A model generated the notes under the pieces. That model ran no database searches and was not told the origin of the DNA. It was given only the letters and a program-made list of their open reading frames with translations. This document shows, one piece after another, positions 36,809 to 49,900 of a stretch of DNA of 64,000 nucleotides. The stretch is taken from positions 4,023,501 through 4,087,500 of the forward strand of contig LR746268.1 of assembly GCA_902729315.2 (NCBI GenBank), given 5' to 3'. The stretch's first letter is position 1. Each line of letters begins with the position of its first letter. The translations under genes were made by a program, and so were the position numbers. Source of the stretch: Spirodela intermedia (taxonomy: Eukaryota > Streptophyta > Magnoliopsida > Alismatales > Araceae).

Positions 36809-37955
36809 TTTAGGTCAATGGGATACTGGTAAAACCACATGAAAGTGTGAGAATGGATGGCGTACTTGTAGGAGTAGAACCCTTCGATGAGTCACCACGA
36901 TGATCCTCCCCTTTGGGAGCAAGAAATGGTCCTCATATGCATCAGAAAGAGCAAACTTTCCTCGGACTTTGAAGAGATCGACTTGCCCCAAGAATGTGCC
37001 AGATTCGGCGAGCTGGAGAATAACCTTCAGGAACAAAAGGGTTGAGTTATTTTGTATGAAATAGTATATAGAAGAAGGAAGAAGGCACATCTTGGAGATC
37101 TTCACACTGAAAGACAGAAGCTTCTCGGTAGTATTTCGAGTTAAGTCTTTCACTTCTCCAGGTTGTTGGGTATCCCTCCAACAGATGAAAACTTTGTCAA
37201 GGTACGGGATATCAAGAGGATCACGGGTTATATTGCTAGAGGCAGAGAGATCGCCCTAGTATTCAAGTAAAAAAAAAAAAGGGTGGGATGTAGTAGAGAA
37301 AAGTTTTAGGGAGAGAGAGAGAGAGAGAAACGGTGGAGAGAATAATTTTCTCAAGACCTCTTGTCCCCCTCAAGGTGGGAATATGTTGAAGTCTGGTACA
37401 GTACAAGGCTAATGGGACAACGAAAAATCTAATACATCCAAGAAAGCCCAACAACGAAAGAAATAATTATTTTTCAACAACGGAGTAGAGAGAAGGTTTG
37501 GGCAATCTTGTGATGGTTCATATGAATTATGTCGATAAGAGATTGCCTATTTTGGATTCAGAAAAAGTCGTGGACAGAGTAAACGGAATAGTTGGTACCT
37601 GTCCGGTGGCCTTGTATTCGTCATAGGGACGGAGGAGACTATCACCGCCAATAGCCCGGGCAAGACGGCGGCGGAGGAGCTGCTCCTCTGAAGTGAGAGC
37701 CGACGCCAGCTTCATTTTGACTGCGTTTGCTCCTTCGGTGGTCTTGGAGAGGAAATCGAGGACTCCGCTGACAGGCTGAGCGGCAGCACCAATGATCCCT
37801 TTGCCAACACCCTGAACGAATCCCTCAACGCCAGATGATTTTGCTCCTTCAAGGGGCTTCGTCAAAATGCCGGTGACTCCTCTGAATAAGCCCTTTGCGA
37901 AAGCTCCGCCCCCCTCTCTGATGACGTCCCCAATATCTTCAACTCCTTTGCTTTC
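36222..37955 (-). other. VPS13: VPS13 C-terminal domain and final PH-like region
   Basis: The exon 37599-37955 encodes [20 protein letters not shown] and [20 protein letters not shown], the signature of the VPS13/ATG2 C-terminal domain (amphipathic helices that bind membranes and lipid droplets in the family). The next three exons encode a PH-like segment ([18 protein letters not shown]) and the tail ending EFGPLNK before TGA at 36222-36224. Confidence 0.9.
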
Positions 37956-40900
37956 CTAGAAAGGGAAAGAATTGTTTAGGTTGGCGATTAAATGTACGAG
38001 AAGATTGGGTGAGCCTCATAAAGAAGATAGTTTCCTCATAAAGAGGAAGCGAGGATGATTTGGATGCTCTATCCACCGACCTGTTTCTGACGACCCAGGA
38101 TGAATTTCTTGTCCATGGAGAGTGCTGCCATGCCCTTGCTCATGTGCCCGAGGGCGCTACTTGCATTGCCGAGAATGTCAACGCCAGACAGCAGTTGAAG
38201 CGGTTGACTGAGGAGATCCTTCTGGATGCTTGACACTGCAGAAGTGATGAGGGCACTCTGGCGCATGCAGATGTCTTCGTGAAATCTCTGATTAATACGC
38301 ACCTTTAAAGAATAAAAGCAAACATATCAACGCCTTGCCATTCATGGAACAAAGACAGACGGAAAATTTTGAAGACCAGGAGCAAGAAACAGTTGGAAAA
38401 TTCAGGCAATAATCAGACTGTAGAAATATAGCATAAACATCGGCAATAATTATGATGGGCTACACGTCTGTTTATGAAAATCAAAGGCAGGAAACTTTCA
38501 GGTGATTACAGGGTACGTATAATATGTTACTCACAGGCATATGTTCAGTGTTTCCCAAGGCTGTCATAAGGGATGACCAGAAACCAAGAACACCCCGTGG
38601 TCGTTGGGCTGGTGACATGGCCATTGACACTCTGAACCTGACTTCTGAGATATTAAGGAGCCTGCCGGTGAAGAAAAGATGGATGAAATGTCTCATAGTG
38701 GAAAGCAAAAGTGAAAAAATGAGGGTAAGTGATCATAAAGCATACCCGATTTGTACAATTGGATCGACTGGAACATCACCAGTCTCTGACCCATAAATGC
38801 TACTGAATTTAGATTGCTGAAACATTTCATGTAGCCTCCAAATAATTGGCTCATGAATGTTAACCAAGAATGCAGAATTCTCTGGGCCCTGGATTAAAAG
38901 AATATTTGGAGAACAAACAGGGGTATTTACAACGGTCACCTCGTTAAAAGAAAATGGAAACACCAACGTGCATTAAAGACAGTAATCAAGGATTGGTATC
39001 ACCGTACCTGAACACCGAGATAAGGGTAAATGCATAAGTCAAGAGAACCGCTTGCTTGCTTGGTCAGTGAAAATTTAAGAATATAGTTTATATGATCCTC
39101 AACTCTCTGCATCCTTAGCAGGACAGGCATTGGTGTAAATGGCAATTGGTTATCCACTTGGATGCCACGCATCTGTAACTTTAATCTAGCAACAAAAGAT
39201 TGATAAATTCTGGGTCTGAGCACGTCTGGTAATAATAAAGTCCGGGTAACCCTTGTTTAGATTGTCATAAAAAATTATGAAAAAGAGTACACTAAATAAA
39301 CCGAACAATGCAAAGAAGAGCTTGCAGAATCTTACCTGCTGATGCCAGATCCTGAACCAGTTGAATATGACAGCAGAAGAAACTGAATTGACAAATAAAG
39401 AATCTCCTCGGGCGTATGGTCAATAATTGATAGTCCAATATCAGCAAGCTCCAAAATAACATGAAGTTCCCTCTCTGAGGAAGACTCATTGCTGTAATCA
39501 TTTCCAGATGAATAGGACAATGTTAACGGTGCACTTCCATGAGTGATTATTGTTTCCTCATCATCTGGCATCCAATCACTAATTTTGCAAACAAAAATCT
39601 TCCCCTCTTTCACAACAGAAAGACGCAGAGGTCTAACACGTCCACCTGAAATCTGCAATGGTTGATGATCAATGACTTTATCGATGCTGAACTTTTCCGA
39701 GCTAGATGGGTCACTTCCGTCAACTAGAACTTCCAATAGTCGTTGTCTACCAAGATCTTCCCAGTAAAACGAAATGGCAGTATTTGGGGGAAGAGAACTC
39801 CAAGAGTCCTCAGAACCATCCACTTGGCGAATACGCAGTGGTAAGAACATTGAGCGGTTTTCAATCCTGCAGAATCCTTCAAGGTGAGAAAAAGTCACAA
39901 AGGTAAAAGTATAAATGAAAATAAAGTATGTTTTATAACCTGTATGGGCTCGAAAATGTCGATCCAAGACGGAAAATGACTTCAAAGCTTGAACCCTGTG
40001 TTCCAGTCCGAACCTCTACTCTGAGATTCATCTGTTCGTTTTCTAGATCATTTTTCAATATCACACACATTACACCTTCATTCTCAACAGAAAATGGTGA
40101 ACTCCATTTGTACCCATCTATATGTAACTACAAAATAGTGTAATATGTCAGACCAAAACGCAAGCGCCTGCATAAACGAAAAAAACCAGAAAATACTTAC
40201 CATCAATAGTTCAGTATGGGAGGTCGAGTGCCATTTAAATATTTTTGGAGGATCCGATGGGTGAAACCATTCCTCAGATTCAGAATTGAATTGCTTCAGG
40301 GAAACTCTTTGTCCAATCCTGTTGACGAACAAAATTTTATGCTGAAAATGAACAACCTGGACATTAAATCTTACGTCAGAGTAGATTCAGATTCAGGTGA
40401 TACCACACTTTAGTAATTCACATAGAACAGGCAGATGAATCTGATAAGAGACAGATAAAAGTTTGAAATGTTCCTTCTCGGTAAATATCAATACATGAGG
40501 GGGTAGGCCATGAACATGATTTTCTCCTGTTTTAACAGAAGGAAAATGAGGGATTTCAATTCTGGGAAAAATATGCTTCTGATGATGATCGAATAAATCT
40601 GAATTGTCACCATTGGAGAATCTGAAAAGAAATTAGAGCGTTTGGAAGCCATGACTGACAACAGATCGAAGTATCACATATAAGCATATTGGCATATCTC
40701 TATTTGAATCATCCAACTCAAAACGAATCCTAGTGAGTCGAATCTTCTGCTCATAACAAGTAGTTCGATTCTCATAACCCATTCCTTTTTTAGAAATCAG
40801 CGCGGGAGTATTCTTAAGACACCCATTTAATTCATTTATCCATTAATCATTTACAGTACCATATCCCAAGAATGGAAAGGCTCGTGTGAGGATGTGACTG

Positions 40901-43900
40901 CATGAAGAGGCATGAGTGCAGAATGATTGTTGGCTATACTAATGCATCTCTGGAAGATGGATGCGACACTGAAAATAAGAACTAGCATGGCCTTGATTGG
41001 TTGTATCGTGAATTGAGAACAAGCTGCTTCCGTTCAGGCCATATAATTTTCCGACCTTTTTTTAATTAGTTCCAGATGCAAATGTTTCATCCTTATGAAG
41101 GTGAGAATCTATTCATAAATACAATTCTAATAGGGTGGCAAACCGCAACCTCAGAGATTTTCGAGATTTAATGGCGTAAATAAACTAAGGAATAAATGAA
41201 GAACTTGACCTTTGTTCTGTCTGATGCCATGGTGAGAAGAGCTGACAGCTTGTAATATGCCTTGTTTGTAGTAAACGCCTTGATATCAATCCTCCCCTGT
41301 CGAAGTCAACATCTTCTCAATATTTCATATGGCTAAACAAACGTTTAGTATCATCAATTCATGGAGGCTATATAAATTAGCAATGGTAAGATTAAACATA
41401 CACTATACCTTATTTTCAAGCTCAGTCAGGGATACTCCTGTGCTAAAATATTCAGAATCATGAACAGCCACGGCAATACCAACACGTGGGGACAGAGATG
41501 GATCATTACGTGAAGAAAATGGTAAAATCCCATTTCGACCCATATAATCTTGTGGAGACAGCATTACAAAACTTTCGCCTGAATCCACAATCACTTCTAA
41601 TATCTGCGAGTCCTTCCTTGGAATAGGAATGTGTGCATCAATCATCTTTGAGTTATGCTTTAAGGGAAGCTTTGCAGATTTAACCGTTTTTGTCATGGGA
41701 ACTGATTCTGACTGCACATTGCCCAAGGGCTCTATTTCCACCACTTGATATACAAGCTGTAAAGATGTATCATTGCTGATCCAGTATGGAACAAAAAATC
41801 TCACAATCTTTGTAGCAGCATCAGTTCCTCCCATGTCACGTTCAATGTTTACACGCAACTTCCTGCATATAGTCTACCGATTAATCTAGATACTCCACAT
41901 GCATCCTTTGTAAAAGTTTCAGGAAAATGATGAGATGTACAGTGAATGCAATTTCCACAAAATATATACAAATATTTACATTGGTACAGGTATATAATGA
42001 GTGGGAACAAGAAAAAATGATGAAAGACGATTCATATTACATAGTAACGCGCATCATACCCAAAGCATGTGCTATTCTTCAGTCCGAAGAAAATTCATTA
42101 ATTAGAGAAGCAGAACTACAAGGAAAACTATGAAGCCAAATAAAGTGAAAATGTTGTAAACATAACGTCCATATAGTGTTATCCAACATCCCTCGTCATC
42201 TGTCACATGCTCCATGTCCCTACGGCTAAGCATGAAAACTTTAACTTTTGGGGCATTATGAGCGTTCTTCAATGATCATCAGTATTCAAAATTCAATGTA
42301 TAAAAGGAATCCTAACATGTTGTTTGTTCAAGCCAAATTGCAGTAAACTTTTCACACTATCTTCAATGGCAGCATGAACGTCAAATAAAATGGGACAGAA
42401 GAGAAACCATACCTTCTACTTTGCTGGTGAATAATAAAAAAGGATGATGAATGTTGAAGAGTGAACATATCCACAATCAAAATGGCATCCTGAGATCAAA
42501 AGATATATCGGAATCAAACAGGTGAAAAAATAAAAAATTTCACAACAGAAGCCTTTGAAAGATGGAACATGCAAAAATATCACAGACTACCTTTTCCAAA
42601 ACCCAACCACCTTGAAGAAAGAGAGTGAGATAAATGGGTCTTCGTAAATCTGCTGAGTAGATTGTTTCAGAGCCGGATGGTAATAAGACACCCCGATGTC
42701 TTTCCACTAGACTTCCTGCTACAGTTTTCTCCCATATAGCAAAATCTGCATTACAGGGAAGTTTATTCTCCAGCTTTAATGGTGCGTTAATAGAAATTTT
42801 CCAATCATAAATAGGAGAATTAAGATCTGTATGAAGAACGGAGGCATCTGTCCCAACACTTAGCCAGAAATTCTGCCTACTACTGGAACTAGTATGGCAG
42901 CACATGATAATATCTTTCTTCTCAAGCTGACCTAACTTTAAACCAGAACAAGTCAAGGGAGCATTCCTGTATCTCGTGCTACTCTGTCTAGAAAGTGGAT
43001 TTCTGTCTGTCACAGCTTGATCAGTGCGACTGGTGGAACCAGATTCTGGATTAACAGTATGACCCCAGCGATATTCATCTCCAGGATATTCAGCACAAGG
43101 ACGGACTTGCAAACAAAGCTCAGAATCATATTGCATACTTGACCATGGTAAAATGGCAGATGATCCTGGGATTAGTACACCAAATACATTTCTCATGTCT
43201 TCAGTGTCTTCAATCTTTTGCCTTTCACGCACCCATCGTCTTCGTCTAAAAAAATCAAGAGATGTCCTGGAAGATGATTTTGGAGAACGTGGAGGCCATT
43301 TTAGGCTTTGAAAGTCAGGACCATAGGCCCATCCATCACTATCTCCAAAAGGAGATTTCTCAATAGTCCAGGTGGAAGTCCATCTCCAGCCAGGTAAAAG
43401 TGGGGGCTCAAAGAAATCCTAGCAAACACAATTCGCATAAAGTAAAATTCAAAAGATTACATGAAAGAACACAAACCCAATTTTAAGAAGGATGAAGGAT
43501 TACCTTAGATGAGAAAGAAAAGTTTCTCGTTGACCAGTGTTCCACATCACTATTTCTAGAACTATCTGGATTACCCCATCCTGAATTAGGTTGATAACAT
43601 TGATTCTCGAAAATTTCTTCTGTCTCTGTTGTAGTACAATTTCCAAGCCCTGATGCAGAATTATGCAGCATTGAGATGGGATATGTTGATACTTCCATTT
43701 TGATATTTGTGTCATTGACAACCACTGCAAGAGGCCTCAGTATTGCATGCTTTCTCCCATTCTTAATAAAAACTTCAAATGCGAAATTTTTCTTGTTGAT
43801 TGATCTGGGAACAACTGCAACCGGTAACAACGAGCCAAAACATTCCCATGGTCCGTTAGGGTCAAGACCAATACAAAAACCAGTATCTCTATCACTGGTG

Positions 43901-46900
43901 ACTGTGTTTCTCCTCTCTCCTTGGAAATTTACATTATTGTTCCTTTCAAAGAATGCGGTAGATAATAAAAGACTACCACAGTCCATACTCCCTCCATTGC
44001 AAAGCTGACAATAAAGACCAGAAAATTGTGTAAAATATGTGGTCCATATACATGTATGAATAGACAGAAACACAGAAAGAGCTCAAATGCACCTTGCTTC
44101 TAAGAGGATATGAAGAGGACTTCTGGATAACATCTGAATGTTGCAGCATTCTGATGGAAGCAACACGCTGAAGTATATTAACACCATTTCCTATGGGGAT
44201 AGACAACGCACCTATCATTTCACCTGTATAACCGAAGAAATATGGGCATAAGTGTTTCCTTATAAAAGTAAATATTTATCATAATATAACACTGTAGCTT
44301 TCTTCCTGCATAGCTCCAAATCCATTAAGAATTATGTGCGACCGTAACTCAATGGAAAGGCACATTGACAGATGAATAAAGAAAGATTTCATAATATTAT
44401 GTAACTGACACTCGATATGTTAGAAAAATGTACAATATTTCCTACAAGTGGAATATAAATGATAAGTTGAGACTGGTATATTCAATTAATGTTTCACAGT
44501 TGTCTAAATCTGTGTTACACTGTCAAATTTCTAGGGGATACTTGAACTATAGTAGACAGCATATTTTTTAGTAATGATGATATTGGGAAAAGGGCATAGA
44601 CAGCTTGTTTCATCAGTAATTTTATACTATCAATGGTCCTACCTGTCTTACAAGATGTCATCTCAAGTTGTTGAACAAGTACAAAGATGAATTGACTCAT
44701 ATTGTTTTTATGTTTGCTTGATTGGTGCTACAACTGTAATATCTCAAGTTCATGACAGTGATTGGACGGTTGATTCAACGATCATATAAAAAAGATTACC
44801 ATTGAATCTAACTGATTTATTTTGATAATTGAAAAATATAGATTTCTGTATTAATTTGTGATGAGAGCCTAATAAAAAAAACCAAAAAATGAAGGCAACA
44901 ATATAAGTATCGATCCTGTATAGATGTAAGATAATATATGTTGAAAATAAGGTGAACCATAACCAGGTGTTCACTTGGGAATTAAAAGTGTCGATCCCCA
45001 ACAATAAAAGAAGCTAGGAAACACATTCTTAACCCTCAAAGCATTGATATTTATATTGTAAGTGTCAAATGTCACGCAGAACAAGTCTTCTATATTAGGC
45101 TTTCCTTCTATTTTACCTTTCTGTCCTCTTATTAGATGTATTTCCTTTTTTTGTGTTTCCCTTATTAGACCTTTCCGTAATACCAGAAAGGTCCATTAGA
45201 CACCAATATGAATATTGGTGTACTGCCCTGAGATTTCACGACATGCTCTTGTCCCGGGTGTCTTCCTGTGGTCTTCTAGCATTAGAAGAAGTTGTGCTCG
45301 TCCTGGACATCAGCAATCCTGCTTCTGCTGTATCTCGTAACATGGTATCAGAGTTTTCTCTCTGATCCTAAATGAAGACCACTGATGGGAGATCAACCAA
45401 CTTTGGTGGTGACGATGACTCTATGCTGTAGGCAGTGTCACCTGGTGATCTTCTTCCTATTTGCAGTACCTGAAATCGTGAGGTTTTTTGGTCGTATGCA
45501 AACCGGCAGATTCTTCGGAGAGTCACTACACCATCATCGTTTCTTGATGGTGACGAACATCTACGAATACACCATCATCATTTCTTGACGGTGGCAGACG
45601 TCTGCAAATACACCATCATCGTTTCTTGACGATGGCAGTCATCCTCAATTTCTTGAACAGAAACTGTTATTCGTACCACATCAGAGAATTTCTGTTTGGA
45701 TTTTTTTTTAACTATTTGCTCATGGCTGCAAAACATGGAGACAAAGGTCAGTGAATCTTCCTCCTCTGGCCCACGACATTCATTTGAAGTAATTAAGGTA
45801 TGTTCAGACCTATCTAACATTGCTGAGAGATTTTGATTTGATGGAATCAATTTGTTTTAATGGACATCATATGTGGAACTTATTGTACGTGAGGGGAATC
45901 TGGATCGTCACCAGACACAATCCTCATCAAGTATTGACAACTCTAGATATTTCAGTGGAAAGAAGAAGAAACACTGATTCAATATTGGATGCTGGATAAT
46001 ATTTCACCAAAGATAAGTGATAGATTCCTTTTCTTGAAGTCTGTGAAGGAATTATGAGACAAAGTTGATTGTGTTCACTCCACTGTGTTCACTCCACTAG
46101 ACATAACAAATCCCAAATTTATAGATTGGTACATAAATCATTAACTGTGGTACAAGGAATATTGATTATTCTAGAATATACTTGCAAATTAGAATCCATC
46201 TAGAGAGAAATCGACCACTATAGACTAATCAAGAACCCTGATACTGAAGAAAGAAGTTACATCATAAAAGATAAGCTGTATAAGTTTCTGATGGGGCAAC
46301 ATCTAGAGTATGAGACTAGTAAATCAAATTCTTGCTAGGAAAGTAGTACCAGATATTGAAGAGGCAATTGCATTAGCCATTCAACACTCTCAAGAATAAA
46401 GATACCTCTCGATTTCAAAAGAGGGATGGTAAAATACCATTCATCAAAAGAGAACCCAAGACTGATCTGAAGGCACACCTATTTTGCACTTATTGTCAGA
46501 GAAATCGTCTACTAGGGGGACATGCTGGAAGATCTATGACAAACCACTGAATTATGGTAAGTTGTATTTGGCTAATGCTCAAAATGAAGATGCTGTTGAG
46601 CCCATGATACAAACAGTTAGTCAAGACAGATCAACTTCCTCTCAGATTTCAGAGATTGGAAAACTCAAAGAAGAAATTAAACAACTGAGGAACATGATCA
46701 GATCTACTTCCCTCGCACATGCTAGTAAGCATTTTCCTAAATGTCCTAGATCATTGATTCTGGAGCTACCAATCATATGACACCATATGCATCACTATTT
46801 ATAACATATGAGGTATGTACCAATAATTGAAAGGTTATTATTGCAAGTGGAGATTTGCTACCTGTAGTTGGCACTAGATCAATTCATCTTGAGAAATTAG

Positions 46901-49900
46901 GGTCATTAAGATATGTTTTTCATGTTCTAGGATTGAATGCACATCTATTATCATTGAGAAAATTGGGTAAAGACTTAAATTGTCTAATATTATTTGACAA
47001 CGATTTGTGTTTCTTCTATGACAAGACCTCAAGCAAGAGAATTGGGCATGTTAGAGCACGAGATGAGCTCTACTACATAGGGCGTATGAACAAGATGTTG
47101 ACAAATTCTAGTCCAAACATTTCCACCTTTGCTTCTACTTCTCCTTTGAACAAATTGCTATTGTTGCATTGTTGTTTAGGACATCTCTCTATAAAAGTAC
47201 TTCGATACTTGTTTTCAAAACTATGTCGTGCAATTGGTGAATCTACTTTCATATGTGAACCATCTCAAATGCTAAGCAATAATGAATTTCATTTGTCTCT
47301 GTTGGAAATAAATGTGAATCCCTTTTTTACAGAATGCATTCTAATATATGGGTCCTTCCGGTGGTGTTAGGGATAGATGGTTTATCATCTTTGAAGATAA
47401 TTGTACTAGGTTCACATGAATTTACCTAATGAAAACAAAATCAAAAGCCAACAGTGTTATTCAGAGGTTTATCAAACTAATTCAAAATCAGTTCAGCATA
47501 ACCCCTAAGAAATTCCGATCAGATAATGTTGAGGATTTCTTCAACTCTATTGTCTCCAATTTCTTTGCTGAGGAGGGCATTATTCATGAATCTTCTTTCC
47601 CTTATATACCCCAGTAAAATGAGGTAGCGAAAAGAAAGATTAGGCAACTATTGAAAATAACAAAGGTTGTCATGTTTAAAACCCAAGTGCTGAAGTACTT
47701 ATAGAGTGAGGTAGTACTAATGGCCACTCATCTTGTTGATCGTCTCCCATCAAAAGCATTATTATTTAAGACCCCCAAAGCCTTATTGCAAGGTTATTAT
47801 CCGACTGTGCAATATGGACCAGATTTACCTCTTCGATGAAAGTATTGCATACATCCACCAATCTCAAAATGGATTGTCTAAATTTGCTCCTAGTCTTTGT
47901 GGGCTATTTCAATACACAGAAAGGATATAAATTTTATGACCTAAGATCTGAAAAAAAAAGTTGTGAGAATAAATGTCACATTTGATAAAAGTAACATGTA
48001 TTTTCAATAGATAACAAATCAAGTATCTAGTTGTGATATTGTTGTGCCAGAAAAACACGATTTACACATTAAGATTCTCAAGGAGAATGAAACTCCTGAA
48101 ACGATACCAGCACCTTCAGCATCGATTTGGTCGAAATTATTATCAAAGAAAGCCAAAGATAATCAGAGGGAACCATGATCAGGATCTGCCTGATGTAGCA
48201 GATGCCCATCAGTAGGATCTACCTAATGCAGCAGATGCCCATGAATAGGATCTACCTAATGCAGCAGATGCCCATGAATAGGATCTGCCTGACGCAGCAG
48301 ATGCCCATGAACAGGGTCTGCCTGATGTAGTAAATGCCCATGATTCTATTATTGAATGTGACAGATCACTGATTGATCAACGGAACCTTCTCATTACTCA
48401 GGGTGATGAAATTTGCCCTATTGCTCTCCGCAAATCTACTGAGAATGTACAAAGAAGGTATATCCATCCTGCAATTATGTATCATATCATCGCTTGTCTC
48501 TCTAATACATGTCATTTATGTCAACTATTGATAAACACGATACTCCACAAAACACTAATGAAGCTTTAAGGACCCCCCTATAGGAAAAAGCAATGGATGA
48601 AGAGATGCTAGCTCTACAGAAGAATCAAACTTGAGAACTCGTGCTACTTCCTAAAAGGAAGAAATCGTGGGTTGCAGATGAGTATATACTATTAAGTATA
48701 AATTTGATGGGACTGTTGAGCATTTTAAAGCTTGACTGGTGGCAAAAGGCTTCACCCAATATTATGGTATTGATTATGTGGAGACCTTTGCTCCAGTTGT
48801 GAAAATTGGAACGGTTCGGATATTAATATCTTTGGCTGTGTATTATGGATGATCCTTATTACAATTTGATGAGAAAAATGTATTTTTGCGTGGAAAAATC
48901 TCAGAAGAAATATATATGGATCTTGCACCAGGGTACAAAGACTAAATGATATTCTAAAAGTATGCAGGTTTAAGAAGGCATTATATGACTTAAAACAGTC
49001 ACCAAGAGCCTGGTTTGACCGCTTAACCAAAACAATGAGAGCTTTGGGGGTTCAAGCAAGTTAATTGAGATCATACTTTATTTTATAAGTGATTGAGTTC
49101 AGGAAAAATAGCGATCTTACTAGTATATGTCAATGACATGGTTGTCACTAGAGATGATATGTAAGAAATCACTTGTCTTCAAAAACAACTGATAGCTGTT
49201 TTTGATATCAAAGTGTTGGGACAACTAAAATACTTCTTGGGAATTGAGGTACCCTACTATTGTGGAAATTTATTCCTATCTGAAAGAAAATATATTACTG
49301 ATTTACTCAAATATGCAGGAATGAGTAACTATAAACCAACTTGTACACCAATTGAAGCAAAACATTGTATTGAGGCTTCAACGGAGAGCGATCAAGTGGA
49401 TGAATCTTACCAATGGCTAGTGACAAAATTAATTTATCTATCCCATACTAGACTGGATATTGCTTACTCAATTGGAGTGCTAAGCCAATATATGCATGAC
49501 CCTATGGAGGTGCATCATGAAGCTGCTCAATGAGTTCTAGCTTATACTAGATATTTTTGTCTCATTGGAGGAAATTTGGTTACTTGGCAAAGCCAAAAAC
49601 AGAAAGTTGTGGCTCGATCAAGTGCTGAAGCGGAATTTAGGGCTATGGCCCTTGGGATTTGTGAAGTCATTTGGATAAAGAGTATGCTAAATGACTTATA
49701 AATACACATGGGAGATTTAATTACCTTGTTCTGTGACAATCAATCTACAATAAGTATTGCACATGATCTAATTCAACATAACAAGACCAGACACATTGAA
49801 GTAGACAGACATTTTATTAGAGAGAAACTTGAATTAGGGATGGTTTGCACAAAGTATGCCTAATCTACAAATCAGTTGGCTGATATATTAACTAAGGGCA

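Noticed and set aside
39225-39228. Acceptor ccag at 39226-39228 for the VPS13 exon 39008-39251
   Set aside because: It would put the exon out of frame with the preceding exon; the acceptor at 39252 keeps the frame and gives the conserved sequence [15 protein letters not shown].
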